A DNA stretch of 64,000 nucleotides from an uncultured Roseburia sp. (GCA_934292805.1 CAKQXQ010000009.1:1-64000), one strand, 5' to 3'. Shown: positions 1-8,120, counted from the first letter of the stretch. Numbers and translations are program-made. Notes: a model not told the origin generated them from the letters alone.

Positions 1-2
1 GT

Positions 3-75
3 GCTGATATGGCTCAGTCGGTAGAGCGTCGCCTTGGTAAGGCGGAGGTCACGGGTTCGATTCCCGTTATCAGCT
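3..75 (+). tRNA. tRNA-Thr (anticodon GGT)
   Basis: A full cloverleaf can be drawn: acceptor arms GCTGATA and TATCAGC, a D arm, a 5-bp anticodon stem closing the 7-base loop TTGGTAA with anticodon GGT, and a T arm ACGGG/CCCGT around TTCGATT. The discriminator is T and no CCA is encoded. GGT reads Thr codons ACC and ACT. The window opens 2 bases upstream, so its promoter or a preceding tRNA is not visible. Confidence 0.95.
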
Positions 76-86
76 TACATAAGAAG

Positions 87-127
87 CCCCGGTAATTTCA
101 AGGATGCTTGATTTTACCGGGGTTTTT
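87..127 (+). terminator. Intrinsic terminator after tRNA-Thr
   Basis: A 9-bp stem (CCCCGGTAA with TTACCGGGG) is followed directly by TTTTT. It starts 12 bases after the tRNA and ends its transcript. Confidence 0.85.
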
Positions 128-352
128 GCGTTATCTGCAATATTTTACGTAAAGAGTATAATCAGTGAGGTCTTATGCAACACGAAATGCAACACGAATT
201 TTTCTAAGTTTATACAGAAAATGTTTCTGCGTTAAACGGAGGGAGCAAATGGAAGCTTATCGTTTCTCTGAAAAACACTAGTGACTATATAACAACAAAA
301 CTTATACCATTTTCTTATTGTTGGATTACATAAAATTTTACAGTTTTATTTT
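128..352. other. Non-coding patch between tRNA and hicA, possible remnant of an integrated element
   Basis: AT-rich stretch without a credible gene. It holds a perfect tandem copy of the 12-mer ATGCAACACGAA (175-198), an arrangement reminiscent of integrase arm-type sites. A well-spaced Shine-Dalgarno (GGAGGG) precedes an 11-codon micro-ORF at 249-281, including its stop codon, which may be a decayed gene end or chance. The position next to a tRNA gene and before a toxin-antitoxin pair would fit an old insertion point, but no integrase or second att copy is visible. Confidence 0.4.
175..198. repeat. Perfect tandem 12-bp repeat
   Basis: ATGCAACACGAA occurs twice back to back with no mismatch, 100 bases past the tRNA-Thr 3' end. 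Its role is unknown; arm-type integrase binding is one possibility. Confidence 0.85.
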
Positions 353-404
353 ATACGTATTATTACATAATTATGTTGACATACGTATTGTTACGTGTTA
401 TAAC
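353..404 (+). promoter_or_regulatory. hicAB promoter with two direct-repeat operator candidates
   Basis: TTGACA at 376-381 and TATAAC at 399-404 are separated by 17 bases. Two near-identical 14-mers, ATACGTATTATTAC (353-366) and ATACGTATTGTTAC (381-394), lie 28 bp apart, the second inside the -35/-10 spacer. HicB proteins with a ribbon-helix-helix tail commonly repress their own operon, so these repeats are good candidates for its operator; that link is inferred. Confidence 0.6.
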
Positions 405-434
405 ATTCTTAGATAAGGAAAGGAGATACAAAAG

Positions 435-623
435 ATGCCAATGACTTCAAAAGAGATGATTACTCATCTCAAAAAGAACGGTTTCGAGATTATCAGTCAA
501 AATGGTTCGCATGTAAAAATGTACAATCCACAGACTGGAAAAACAATAATTGTTCCTTATCACTGCAAAGACCTTAAAAAAGGTATGGAGCAGGCAATAT
601 TGAAACAGGCTGGGTTAAAATAA
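435..623 (+). CDS. hicA: HicA family mRNA interferase toxin
   Basis: This 62-residue protein has the normal length of HicA, a double-stranded-RNA-binding-like fold that cleaves mRNA and arrests translation until bound by HicB. The sequence starts with the helix segment SKEMITHLKKNGFE, followed by the Gly-Ser-His motif at residues 24-26 that carries the catalytic His, and ends with the typical DLKKG...ILKQAGL tail. A strong AAGGAGA site precedes ATG 435; a second ATG two codons later is possible. hicB follows 28 bases downstream. The active-site residue is intact, so the toxin is probably functional. Confidence 0.92.
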   Translation: MPMTSKEMITHLKKNGFEIISQNGSHVKMYNPQTGKTIIVPYHCKDLKKGMEQAILKQAGLK

Positions 624-650
624 CCCAGCCTCCCAAAAAGGAGGCTTTTC
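609..650 (+). promoter_or_regulatory. Alternative hairpins between hicA and hicB
   Basis: Hairpin 1 pairs GCTGGGTTA (609-617) with TAACCCAGC (621-629) across the hicA stop codon. Hairpin 2 pairs GCCTCC (628-633) with GGAGGC (640-645), buries the hicB Shine-Dalgarno and is followed by TTTT. The two share bases 628-629, so forming one disturbs the other. This suggests translational or attenuation control of antitoxin synthesis; function is inferred. Confidence 0.5.
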
Positions 651-651
651 T

Positions 652-1056
652 ATGAATAAATTATTTTATCCGGCAATTTTTCACGTAGCCGAAGAAGGCG
701 GCTTCTGGATCACATTTCCAGATCTGCCTGAATGCATGACACAGGGCGACAGCATGCAGGAAGCTTATGAGATGGCTGTTGACGCTTTAGGACTTGCCCT
801 CACAAGTCGCGAACAGGAAAAGCAGGAGATTCCTACTGCTTCTGAAGTGAATCTGATTCCTGTTGGAAAAGATGAATACTGTGTCATTATAGAATTTGAT
901 ATGCTTGCTTATAAAAAACGTACAAATTCGAAGGCTGTTAAGAAAACTTTAAGTATACCGGAATGGTTGAATGAAGAGGCAGTGTCTCTTGGTATTAATT
1001 TTTCGCAGGTATTGCAGGAGGCACTTATGCAGAAAATTGGTGCGAACCTTAATTAA
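652..1056 (+). CDS. hicB: HicB family antitoxin with C-terminal ribbon-helix-helix domain
   Basis: The 134-residue product has the degenerate RNase H-like HicB fold in its first 50 residues (YPAIFHVAEEGGFWITFPDL, then ECMTQGDSMQEA), which blocks HicA. A C-terminal segment at about 96-131 (KTLSIPEWLNEEA...FSQVLQEALMQKI) looks like an Arc/MetJ-type ribbon-helix-helix DNA-binding unit for autoregulation. The GGAGG ribosome site is 7 bases from ATG and lies in a hairpin. It is co-transcribed with hicA and closed by a terminator at 1091-1125. Confidence 0.92.
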   Translation: MNKLFYPAIFHVAEEGGFWITFPDLPECMTQGDSMQEAYEMAVDALGLALTSREQEKQEIPTASEVNLIPVGKDEYCVIIEFDMLAYKKRTNSKAVKKTLSIPEWLNEEAVSLGINFSQVLQEALMQKIGANLN

Positions 1057-1090
1057 AGTTTAAAGTTATTGATGTTTAGTGCTCACAAGA

Positions 1091-1125
1091 AAAAAAAGAA
1101 CAGCCTGTCGATCGGCTGTTCTTTT
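1091..1125 (+). terminator. Intrinsic terminator after hicAB
   Basis: AAGAACAGCC (1096-1105) pairs with GGCTGTTCTT (1114-1123) and continues into a T run; the A-rich left flank also gives it a short U run on the minus strand. The following 190 bases up to the sigH stop hold no gene that I can see. Confidence 0.85.
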
Positions 1126-1312
1126 AGGAGAAGGTATTTTTACTATGGGGTATAGCAAAAACTATATATAATGTATTGGGGGGTTTTTACGAGAATTATA
1201 ATATCATACTCCTCTCAATAAGTGTTCACAAATGTTACAAAAGTTAATGTATTTTTTTGTGCAATATTAACAATAAAATACTCTTTATCCTTGTAACCCG
1301 ACTCTCCTGGTT

Positions 1313-1915
1313 TTATTTTTCTTTCGCCATCCGGATTTTATTCTTAATACGCTGCAGTGCATTATCGATTGCCTTAGGCTGTTTCCCCATTTTCTCCGCA
1401 ATCTGCTGATAATTCAATCCAGAAAGATAATCATCTAACACTTTACATTCCATTTTGCTTAAGTTTTCCCGGATCTGCTCCAAAAACTGCTCTACGTTCT
1501 CACGCTCGATCATGCGTTCCTCCGGATTATCGGAATTTTCAGAAATAAGCACTTCTGAAAGCGGCTGTCCTTCCTCTCCTGTCTCGGAATAGAAAGACAC
1601 ATAAGTATTTAACGGAGCATGTTTCTTCCTGTTCGATGCTTCCACTGCACTATAAATCTGTCTGGTGATGCAGATTTCTGCAAAATGATAAAAAGATGCC
1701 TCTTTCTCCTGCCTGAAATCACGGATTGCCTTAAACAATCCGATCATTCCCTCCTGAATAAGATCATCTGTATCCCCACCGATCAGAAACATTGCATTTG
1801 CCTTTTTCCGTACCAGTGGTTTGTATTTGTCTAACACATAATCCATAATCCCGGCATCACCGGCTCTTAACCTCTGAATCAGTTCTTCATCACTCAGATT
1901 CTGGTATCTGTCCAC
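1313..1915 (-). CDS. sigH: RNA polymerase sporulation sigma factor SigH
   Basis: A 200-residue sigma-70 family protein that directs transcription at the entry into sporulation in Bacillus and Clostridia. Region 2.2 is clear (DLIQEGMIGLFKAIRDF, 51-67), region 2.3/2.4 follows, and region 4 with the recognition helix (YQQIAEKMGKQPKAIDNALQRIK) fills about 140-195. The start is GTG with AGGAG seven bases upstream. It is the last gene of the cysE-cysS-mrnC-rlmB-sigH run, 14 bases after rlmB, an order common in Clostridia. Length and motifs are normal. Confidence 0.95.
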   Translation of the reverse strand: MDRYQNLSDEELIQRLRAGDAGIMDYVLDKYKPLVRKKANAMFLIGGDTDDLIQEGMIGLFKAIRDFRQEKEASFYHFAEICITRQIYSAVEASNRKKHAPLNTYVSFYSETGEEGQPLSEVLISENSDNPEERMIERENVEQFLEQIRENLSKMECKVLDDYLSGLNYQQIAEKMGKQPKAIDNALQRIKNKIRMAKEK

Positions 1916-1929
1916 TGTTTTTCTCCTGT

Positions 1930-2670
1930 TTACTGTAAACGCTGTCTTACGATCTCATAAGCAAGCACACCCGCTGCAACAGATGCATTCAGGGAATCAA
2001 TATCCCCTTTCATCGGAATGGATGCGATAAAATCACAGTTTTCTTTTACAAGCTTGCTGACTCCTTCGCCTTCATTGCCGATCACAAGACCAATCGGTCC
2101 TTTCAGATCAAGCTGATACATTTCTGTGCCGCCCATATCTGCACATACAAACCAGAGTCCCTTTTCTTTTAATTCTTTGATCGTTGCTGTAAGGTTTGTC
2201 ACTTTGGCTACCGGAGTATAGTTGATCGCACCGGCAGATGTCTTTGCAACGGTTGCCGTAAGTCCTACCGCACGGCGTTTTGGAATGATCACACCATGTG
2301 CACCTGCCAGATTTGCTGTACGTATGATTGCTCCAAGATTATGAGGATCTTCTATATTATCCAGAATAAAAATAAATGGAGGTTCCCCTTTTTCCTCTGC
2401 CTTTTTCAGAATATCTTCGACTTCTGCATATTCATAAGCAGCTGCGATCGCGATCACACCCTGATGCTTCTTTGTCTCAGAAATCTGATCCAGACGTTCT
2501 TTATCAACAAAGTTAATGATCGTATCATACTTTCTTGCTTCCCGGACGATCGTGCGGACCGGTCCATCCTGGCATCCATCCAGAACGAACAGCTTGTCAA
2601 TTGTTTTCCCGGAACGAAATGCCTCTAATACTGCATTACGTCCTTCGATTTTCTGTTCTTCGTATCCCAT
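1930..2670 (-). CDS. rlmB: 23S rRNA (guanosine-2'-O-)-methyltransferase RlmB
   Basis: SPOUT-class methyltransferase of 246 residues, expected to methylate the 2'-OH of G2251 in the 23S P loop using SAM. An N-terminal substrate-binding domain (IEGRNAVLEAF at 8-18) precedes the knotted catalytic domain with all three motifs: NLGAIIRTA (111-119), NEGEG (199-203) and SLNAS (226-230). The gene sits between mrnC and sigH in one transcription direction. TrmH-like paralogues methylating tRNA are the alternative, but length and motif spelling favour RlmB. Confidence 0.93.
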   Translation of the reverse strand: MGYEEQKIEGRNAVLEAFRSGKTIDKLFVLDGCQDGPVRTIVREARKYDTIINFVDKERLDQISETKKHQGVIAIAAAYEYAEVEDILKKAEEKGEPPFIFILDNIEDPHNLGAIIRTANLAGAHGVIIPKRRAVGLTATVAKTSAGAINYTPVAKVTNLTATIKELKEKGLWFVCADMGGTEMYQLDLKGPIGLVIGNEGEGVSKLVKENCDFIASIPMKGDIDSLNASVAAGVLAYEIVRQRLQ

Positions 2671-2773
2671 AAACCTTTTCTCTGTGGTCTCTGCTTCCCA
2701 GATCCCTTTCCTTTCTTTTCTATTTATATGCTGTCATTCTCTTTGAAGTATCCATATTCATCCAAAAACCTGA

Positions 2774-3208
2774 TCACAGCTTAAGATTCAGCCCTTCCAC
2801 ACCTGCTTTCACAAGTTCTACAAGACGTTCGAACTCATCCTGCAGATACAAATATCCCATAAGTGCTTCAAATCCTGTTGCTTTTCTGTAATCAGACATG
2901 GTAGCGTTCTTTGCCATTGTGAAAGATTTGGCATTTCTTCCGCGTTTATAGACAGCCTGCTCTTCCTCTGTTAAAAGCGGAAGTAAAACCTCCATCATCA
3001 TTGCCTGCGTGTGTGCCTTTACGATCTGGCTGGTACGTTTATGAAGATCACTCGCTCTTGTGTTTCCTTTTGCCACCACAAGTGAGCGGATCACAAGATC
3101 ATAAATTCCATCTCCGATATAGGCCAGTGTCAGCGGTGAGTAGGTTCTGATGTCTACATTCGCAATATGAAATTGTTCTTTTAAATAAGAATCAATCCCT
3201 TTTTCCAT
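2774..3208 (-). CDS. mrnC: Mini-ribonuclease 3 (23S rRNA maturation)
   Basis: RNase III catalytic domain protein without the double-stranded RNA binding domain, 144 residues, which trims the ends of 23S rRNA precursor. The active-site signature LAYIGDGIYDLVIR is at 28-41, with acidic residues D33 and D37. A longer reading frame begins 23 codons upstream, but AAGGAGAG stands in front of the ATG at 3208 and the family starts here. It lies between cysS and rlmB, as in other Clostridia. Confidence 0.93.
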   Translation of the reverse strand: MEKGIDSYLKEQFHIANVDIRTYSPLTLAYIGDGIYDLVIRSLVVAKGNTRASDLHKRTSQIVKAHTQAMMMEVLLPLLTEEEQAVYKRGRNAKSFTMAKNATMSDYRKATGFEALMGYLYLQDEFERLVELVKAGVEGLNLKL

Positions 3209-3295
3209 TTTGTATTTCTCTCCTTGAACTGCTATTTCCTGCAGACAGACCGTGGTCATATCTGTTCTTTGATCCACGGTCTCTCCATTAAAATC

Positions 3296-4717
3296 TTATT
3301 CTGCCTTGTGCCATACCACACCTTCGCGTGTATCTTTGATGACAATTCCTTTTGCAAGTAATTCATCACGGATCGCATCCGCTTTTGCAAAATCTTTTTC
3401 CTTTTTGGCTTCTTTTCTTTCTTCGATCTTTGCAAGGACAAAGCTCTCAAGTTCAGCATCAACACCTTCGGTTGTCTCTGTACTCTTTGCATTTAAAAGA
3501 TTCAGGGAAAGAACTTTATCAAAATCCCTGATCAGCTCGTATTTTGTAATATCATTCATATCTGCTTTTAACAGATCATATAATACCGTGATCGCCATGG
3601 ATGTATTCAGATCGTTTGAGATCGCATCCACGAATTTTGCCTTGTACTCTTCAAATGCCTTCTCGTCAACTTCTCCCTCTTTCTTAAGAGCCGCAATACG
3701 TTTCACAAGCTTATTGTAAGCTGCTTTTGTATTGTCCATGATCTCATAAGAGAATTCCAGAGGTTTTCTGTAATGAGACTGTAAGCAGAACAATCTGTAT
3801 ACGATCGGATCATAACCTTTTTCCTGTAATAAAGATACGGTAAGGAAATCCCCTTTGGATTTGCTCATCTTACCTGATTTGTCATTCAGATGCTGTACAT
3901 GGAACCAGTAGTTGCACCATTTGTGTCCAAGATAGCTCTCTGACTGTGCGATCTCATTTGTATGATGTGGAAAAATATTATCCACTCCACCACAGTGGAT
4001 ATCCATATATTCTCCAAGATGCTTGATACTGATGCAGGAGCATTCGATATGCCATCCCGGATATCCTACTCCCCATGGACTATCCCATTTAAGAGCCTGG
4101 TCTTCAAATTTGGATTTTGTAAACCAAAGAACAAAGTCTGTCTTATTCTTCTTATTCGTATCTTCATCTACATCATCCCTTACACCAACTAAGGTTTCCA
4201 GCTCTGCCTGTGTAGAGAATACGTAGTAATTATCAAGCTTGGAAGTATCAAAATAAACATTTCCTCCTGCCTGATATGCATAACCCTTTTCCAATAATCC
4301 TTCGATCATTTTAATAAATTCAGGAATACAGTTTGTTGCAGGTTCCACAACATCCGGTGTTTTGATATTTAACTTTCTGCAATCCTCAAAAAATGCATCT
4401 GTATAGAACTTCGCAATCTCCATTACGGTTTTATGCTCACGCTTTGCACCTTTTAACATCTTATCTTCACCGGTATCTGCATCAGAAGCGAGATGTCCGA
4501 CGTCTGTGATATTCATAACACGTTTTACATCGTAGCCTACATAACGAAGGGATTTTTCCAGAACATCCTCCATGATATAGCTTCTCAGGTTTCCGATGTG
4601 TGCAAAATGATAAACTGTCGGTCCGCAGGTATACATTGCGATCTTGCCGTCTTCATGTGGTATCACTGTTTCAATTTTCTTCGTAAGGGTATTGTAAAAT
4701 TTAAAATTATTTTCCAT
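3296..4717 (-). CDS. cysS: Cysteine--tRNA ligase
   Basis: Class I aminoacyl-tRNA synthetase, 473 residues, charging tRNA-Cys. The HIGH-type motif appears as HIGN at 40-43 after TCGPTVYHFA, with the zinc ligand C31; the second zinc region WHIECSCIS and HTNEIAQSE follow, and KMSKSKG marks the catalytic loop. The C-terminal DALR-type helical domain carries the usual ...KDFAKADAIRDELLAKGI... end. It lies 69 bases after cysE behind a Cys-type T-box, so uncharged tRNA-Cys should raise its own synthetase. Confidence 0.97.
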   Translation of the reverse strand: MENNFKFYNTLTKKIETVIPHEDGKIAMYTCGPTVYHFAHIGNLRSYIMEDVLEKSLRYVGYDVKRVMNITDVGHLASDADTGEDKMLKGAKREHKTVMEIAKFYTDAFFEDCRKLNIKTPDVVEPATNCIPEFIKMIEGLLEKGYAYQAGGNVYFDTSKLDNYYVFSTQAELETLVGVRDDVDEDTNKKNKTDFVLWFTKSKFEDQALKWDSPWGVGYPGWHIECSCISIKHLGEYMDIHCGGVDNIFPHHTNEIAQSESYLGHKWCNYWFHVQHLNDKSGKMSKSKGDFLTVSLLQEKGYDPIVYRLFCLQSHYRKPLEFSYEIMDNTKAAYNKLVKRIAALKKEGEVDEKAFEEYKAKFVDAISNDLNTSMAITVLYDLLKADMNDITKYELIRDFDKVLSLNLLNAKSTETTEGVDAELESFVLAKIEERKEAKKEKDFAKADAIRDELLAKGIVIKDTREGVVWHKAE

Positions 4718-4786
4718 TTTTCTTCTCCGTTTTGTATTTATTTTTGTCCCATTGCTTTTTCTTCTATAAAGTTTTAAAGCCTGGGA

Positions 4787-5464
4787 TCAGTCTGCATTTA
4801 ATTTTTTGTCAACCTCTTTCAACTGACGCTCCAGATCAAGCACCCGGTTGACAAGTTCTGCATTCTCACGCTGTAAAACACTGATATCTTCCTTGACCGG
4901 ATCCGGCAAATGGCACTGATCCATATCACTTCTCGGGATCTTCACATTATCACGTTTTACGATCCTGCCCGGTACACCGACAACTGTACAGTTTGGTGGA
5001 ACTTCCTCGATCACAACACTTCCGGCTCCGATTTTGGAATTCTCCCCGACAGTAAAGGAACCAATGATCTTCGCTCCTGCACTGATCATGACATTGTCAC
5101 CGATCGTAGGATGACGTTTTCCGGTTTCTTTTCCGGTACCACCAAGCGTAACTCCCTGGTATAACGTGACATTATCCCCAACGATCGCAGTCTCACCGAT
5201 AATAACACCACTTCCGTGATCGATAAAAAATCCTTTTCCGATCGTTGCTCCCGGATGGATCTCTATTCCGGTTTTCCTTGCTGCTCTCTGGGAAATAAAT
5301 CTTGCCCAGAAAAAATGTCCTTTCAGATATAACTTATGTGCTCTTCTGTAACTTAGCATAACACGAAAGCTTGGATAAAGCAAAACTTCCATCGGTGATT
5401 TGATCGCCGGGTCACGCTCTTTTATAACCTGAAATTCTTCCTTCACATGCTGGATGATTCCCAT
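4787..5464 (-). CDS. cysE: Serine O-acetyltransferase
   Basis: Makes O-acetylserine from serine and acetyl-CoA, the first committed step to cysteine. The 225-residue protein has the short bacterial SAT N-terminal helices, then left-handed hexapeptide repeats (HPGATIG, DHGSGVIIGE at 82-91, GDNVTLYQGVTLGG) and the catalytic HPTIGDNV at 118-125. The ATG at 5464 has GAGGAAAG upstream and matches family starts; the frame stays open 25 codons further but without support. First gene after the T-box leader. A charged C-terminal coiled segment (VLQRENAELVNRVLDLERQL) is visible. Confidence 0.95.
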   Translation of the reverse strand: MGIIQHVKEEFQVIKERDPAIKSPMEVLLYPSFRVMLSYRRAHKLYLKGHFFWARFISQRAARKTGIEIHPGATIGKGFFIDHGSGVIIGETAIVGDNVTLYQGVTLGGTGKETGKRHPTIGDNVMISAGAKIIGSFTVGENSKIGAGSVVIEEVPPNCTVVGVPGRIVKRDNVKIPRSDMDQCHLPDPVKEDISVLQRENAELVNRVLDLERQLKEVDKKLNAD

Positions 5465-5582
5465 ACTTCTTTCCTCTTCTCTTTTTAATAATAATGGACA
5501 ATTGCAAAACTCATAAAACCTAAATTTAATTGTGAACAATTTAAAGAAGATTATGTAGAGTTTCGCTAACGCCTATTTTAAT

Positions 5583-5877
5583 AAAAAAGCGGATTACCTC
5601 ATCTCCAAGAGACGAAGTAATCCGCGGTTCCACTCTATTAAAAATCAATTGATTTTCACTCAGAACACGTAACGTGTGTCATTCGAATCAGAATACTGAA
5701 AATCTGCTGCCACAGATCCTTGTTCCTCTGAATAGCTCCCGGATGCACTTCGTAATCTCTCCCGCAAGACTGCTTTCAGCCGGTGACAGTCTCTCTCTTG
5801 GCGTTACTTTATCACTACTCTTTCCGTTCATCGCTTTCTCTATTTTTTCAAAACATTCAAACTGAATATCTCATTTC
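5583..5877 (-). ncRNA. T-box riboswitch leader, Cys specific
   Basis: On the minus strand the leader carries the T-box core AGAGTGGAACCGCGG (5622-5636) overlapping an intrinsic terminator whose arms GCGGATTAC and GTAATCCGC (5589-5597, 5617-5625) end in a T run. Stem I features an AGTAGTGA-type internal loop near its base and a likely TGC (Cys) specifier read at 5745-5747. This agrees with the downstream cysE and cysS. Binding of uncharged tRNA-Cys should favour the antiterminator and switch on the operon. Bases 5465-5582 between the terminator and cysE hold no further feature. Confidence 0.88.
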
Positions 5878-5883
5878 TAATAT

Positions 5884-5912
5884 AGTTTATGCAGTTTGTG
5901 TGATTTTGTCAA
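5884..5912 (-). promoter_or_regulatory. Promoter of the T-box-cysE-cysS operon
   Basis: Minus-strand TTGACA (5907-5912) and TAAACT (5884-5889) with a 17-base spacer place the start of the transcript just before stem I of the T-box. Confidence 0.7.
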
Positions 5913-5969
5913 GAGAATTTTCCCTGTCGTACCCGGCAGAAAATCTTCCCTGAAAATCTTCCTGTTATA

Positions 5970-6515
5970 TTAGCCTTCCATCCTGCATCCTGCACAGGAA
6001 GCACATCTTGCTTCTGAATCCGCTACCGCCACACTGCTCTCGTAAATCGTTGTCAATGCACAGATCGCCTGGGATGAGATACCCTGCTCCATCCCTGTAA
6101 ATCCAAGGCCTTCCTCTGTTGTAGCCTTCACATTGATCTGGCTTACATCAATGTGCAGTACTGCTGCAATATTCTGCTCCATCTCTTCAATGTAAGGACG
6201 CATCTTCGGTTTCTGTGCGATGATCGTGGCATCGATATTCTCCACCACATATCCTTTCTCCTCGATCAGTTTTGCAACATGCTCTAATAATTTAATGCTT
6301 GAGATTCCTTTATACTTCGGATCTGTATCCGGAAAATGCTTTCCGATATCACCAAGTGCTGCTGCTCCAAGCAGGGCATCCATGATTGCATGCAGCAGCA
6401 CATCTGCATCCGAATGTCCCAGTAATCCAAGTGTATGTGGAATCTTTACCCCACCAAGGATCAAATCTCTTCCCTCTACTAATTTATGAACATCATATCC
6501 CATTCCTACTCTCAT
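5970..6515 (-). CDS. ispF: 2-C-methyl-D-erythritol 2,4-cyclodiphosphate synthase
   Basis: IspF closes the cyclic diphosphate in the non-mevalonate isoprenoid pathway. The start [12 protein letters not shown] carries the metal ligands D8 and H10, and [19 protein letters not shown] contains the third ligand His and substrate contacts; [12 protein letters not shown] is the conserved hinge. The ATG at 6515 is the family start and has AGAGGAGA upstream. At 181 residues it is about 20 longer than usual owing to a C-terminal tail with three cysteines (CASCAGC). It lies 104 bases after the MATE gene. Confidence 0.95.
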   Translation of the reverse strand: MRVGMGYDVHKLVEGRDLILGGVKIPHTLGLLGHSDADVLLHAIMDALLGAAALGDIGKHFPDTDPKYKGISSIKLLEHVAKLIEEKGYVVENIDATIIAQKPKMRPYIEEMEQNIAAVLHIDVSQINVKATTEEGLGFTGMEQGISSQAICALTTIYESSVAVADSEARCASCAGCRMEG

Positions 6516-6618
6516 CGTATTAATGTCTCCTCTGGTCTTTTCTTTTACTGAATGATTCCCCCTTATCATAGCTGAATTATTATATTTTTTCAATGGATAT
6601 TCCTTTTCCACCTGAATC

Positions 6619-7947
6619 CTACCCTAGAATCTCCTTCTTATAAAGCACATACGAGATCACCGCTGACACAACTTCTGTTACCCAGAAGGCATGCCATACA
6701 CCGGCAGCTCCCCATAATCTGCTGAAGAAAAATGCAAGCGGAAGGATTGAGATTATATAGCGGATCAGTGAAATAACAAGTGATTCTTTTCCTTTTCCAA
6801 GACCTTCTAATGCACCGGACACTGTAACCGATACTGCTGATACAACAAATCCGATACTGATCAGCCGCAATGCTTCCTTTCCGAGTAATATCGTTTCCGG
6901 ATTATCTGTAAAAAGTCCGATCAGTCCCTGTGGAATTGCCATGCATAATATGGTTCCGACCACCATAACGCCTGCGATCAATAGCAATGCGGATTCAAAA
7001 ATGCTTTTGACTCTCTTTTGCTCTCCTGCTCCGTAATTATAGCCGATCAGAGGCCGCATTCCCTGTACTACACCATTTCCGGTCAGATAAAGAAATGTCT
7101 GCAATTTAAAATATGCACCAAGTACAAGCACATAGCTTGAAGAAAACACCGTCAGTATCGCATTCAACGCTGATACCTGTATAGATGGAAGTGCAAGATT
7201 TAAAGTTGCCGGAATGCCGATCGAATATACTTTTTTACAGAGAGCTGTCTCCGGTTTCATGTCACTGATGCGGACTTTCACAGGAATCGGTTTCCAATAA
7301 TAGAACAGAAGATACATCGCAAGTGATGTTACCTGACCGATTCCTGTTGCAAGTGCGGCTCCCCTGATTCCCATTGCAGGGAAAAATCCAATCCCGAAAA
7401 TCATAAGCGGATCCAAAATAATATTTGTCAGACATCCGACCAGCATACAGATCATTGATGTTTTCATCCGCCCGACTGCCTGAAAGATTTTTTCAAAACA
7501 GAGACTTGCTGCATTCGGAATCGAAAATAAAAAGACGATTCCGGAATACTGTACTCCCATATGGATCATATCTGCTTCGTCAGTAAACATTCCAAGGAAT
7601 CCTGGCATAACAAGAATTGCTGCTATTCCAAGGACCAGTCCGTGGATCATATTTAAAAATGTACCAAGTGATGCCATTTTGGATGCCATCTGCTGCTTCC
7701 CTGCTCCAAGAAAATAGGCCATAGCTGCATTGACACCGATCGCAAATCCGATCACTACCGCATTCACAAAATTCTGAAGCGGAAATACCAGAGAAAGTGC
7801 TGTCATGGCATCTTCACTGATCTTTGCAACAAAATAACTGTCAATAATATTATACAAAGCATTCACCAGCATGGAAATTGTCATTGGCAATGCCATGGAA
7901 ATCACCAGTGGCATTACCGGTTTTTCTTTCATAAATTCCTGATTCAT
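6619..7947 (-). CDS. MATE family multidrug/metabolite exporter
   Basis: A 442-residue membrane protein with about 12 hydrophobic helices arranged as two similar halves, typical of Na+ or H+ driven MATE antiporters. The N terminus [31 protein letters not shown] is characteristic of the DinF/NorM-like Clostridial MATE branch. The ATG at 7947 follows AGGAG; a longer frame to 8007 runs into the terminator hairpin and is rejected. Substrate is unknown. Its own promoter (8090-8119) and a terminator inside the leader (7990-8031) suggest attenuation control. Confidence 0.9.
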   Translation of the reverse strand: MNQEFMKEKPVMPLVISMALPMTISMLVNALYNIIDSYFVAKISEDAMTALSLVFPLQNFVNAVVIGFAIGVNAAMAYFLGAGKQQMASKMASLGTFLNMIHGLVLGIAAILVMPGFLGMFTDEADMIHMGVQYSGIVFLFSIPNAASLCFEKIFQAVGRMKTSMICMLVGCLTNIILDPLMIFGIGFFPAMGIRGAALATGIGQVTSLAMYLLFYYWKPIPVKVRISDMKPETALCKKVYSIGIPATLNLALPSIQVSALNAILTVFSSSYVLVLGAYFKLQTFLYLTGNGVVQGMRPLIGYNYGAGEQKRVKSIFESALLLIAGVMVVGTILCMAIPQGLIGLFTDNPETILLGKEALRLISIGFVVSAVSVTVSGALEGLGKGKESLVISLIRYIISILPLAFFFSRLWGAAGVWHAFWVTEVVSAVISYVLYKKEILG

Positions 7948-7989
7948 CTGTCTTTTTCTCCTGCTTTTTGATTTTTTCTTATTTTTGCA

Positions 7990-8031
7990 CAAAAAAATAC
8001 CACACAACCGGTAAATACGCCGGCTGTGTGG
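7990..8031 (-). terminator. Intrinsic terminator inside the MATE leader
   Basis: Minus strand CCACACAGCCGG (8020-8031) pairs with CCGGTTGTGTGG (8000-8011) and runs into TATTTTTTT. It lies between the MATE promoter and the MATE start codon, so it may be an attenuator; it can also end transcripts of the upstream sigma-like gene. Confidence 0.8.
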
Positions 8032-8089
8032 CGAAAAATAGAGTTCGAAACTCCAGAAAAGTCCACTCCATAAATGGTTTTGGATGTTT

Positions 8090-8119
8090 ATTATAACGAA
8101 TCTTCTATTTATTTGTCAA
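8090..8119 (-). promoter_or_regulatory. Strong promoter for the MATE gene
   Basis: Consensus TTGACA (8114-8119) and TATAAT (8090-8095) with an 18-base spacer on the minus strand, beginning just past the stop of the sigma-like gene. It yields a leader of roughly 135 bases that includes the terminator. Confidence 0.8.
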
Positions 8120-8120
8120 G

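Noticed and set aside
1126..1312. Small RNA or gene between hicB terminator and sigH
   Set aside because: AT-rich sequence without a convincing promoter-terminator pair or ribosome site.
3256..3492. Overlapping minus-strand frame of 78 codons
   Set aside because: Lies within cysS in another frame with no supporting features.
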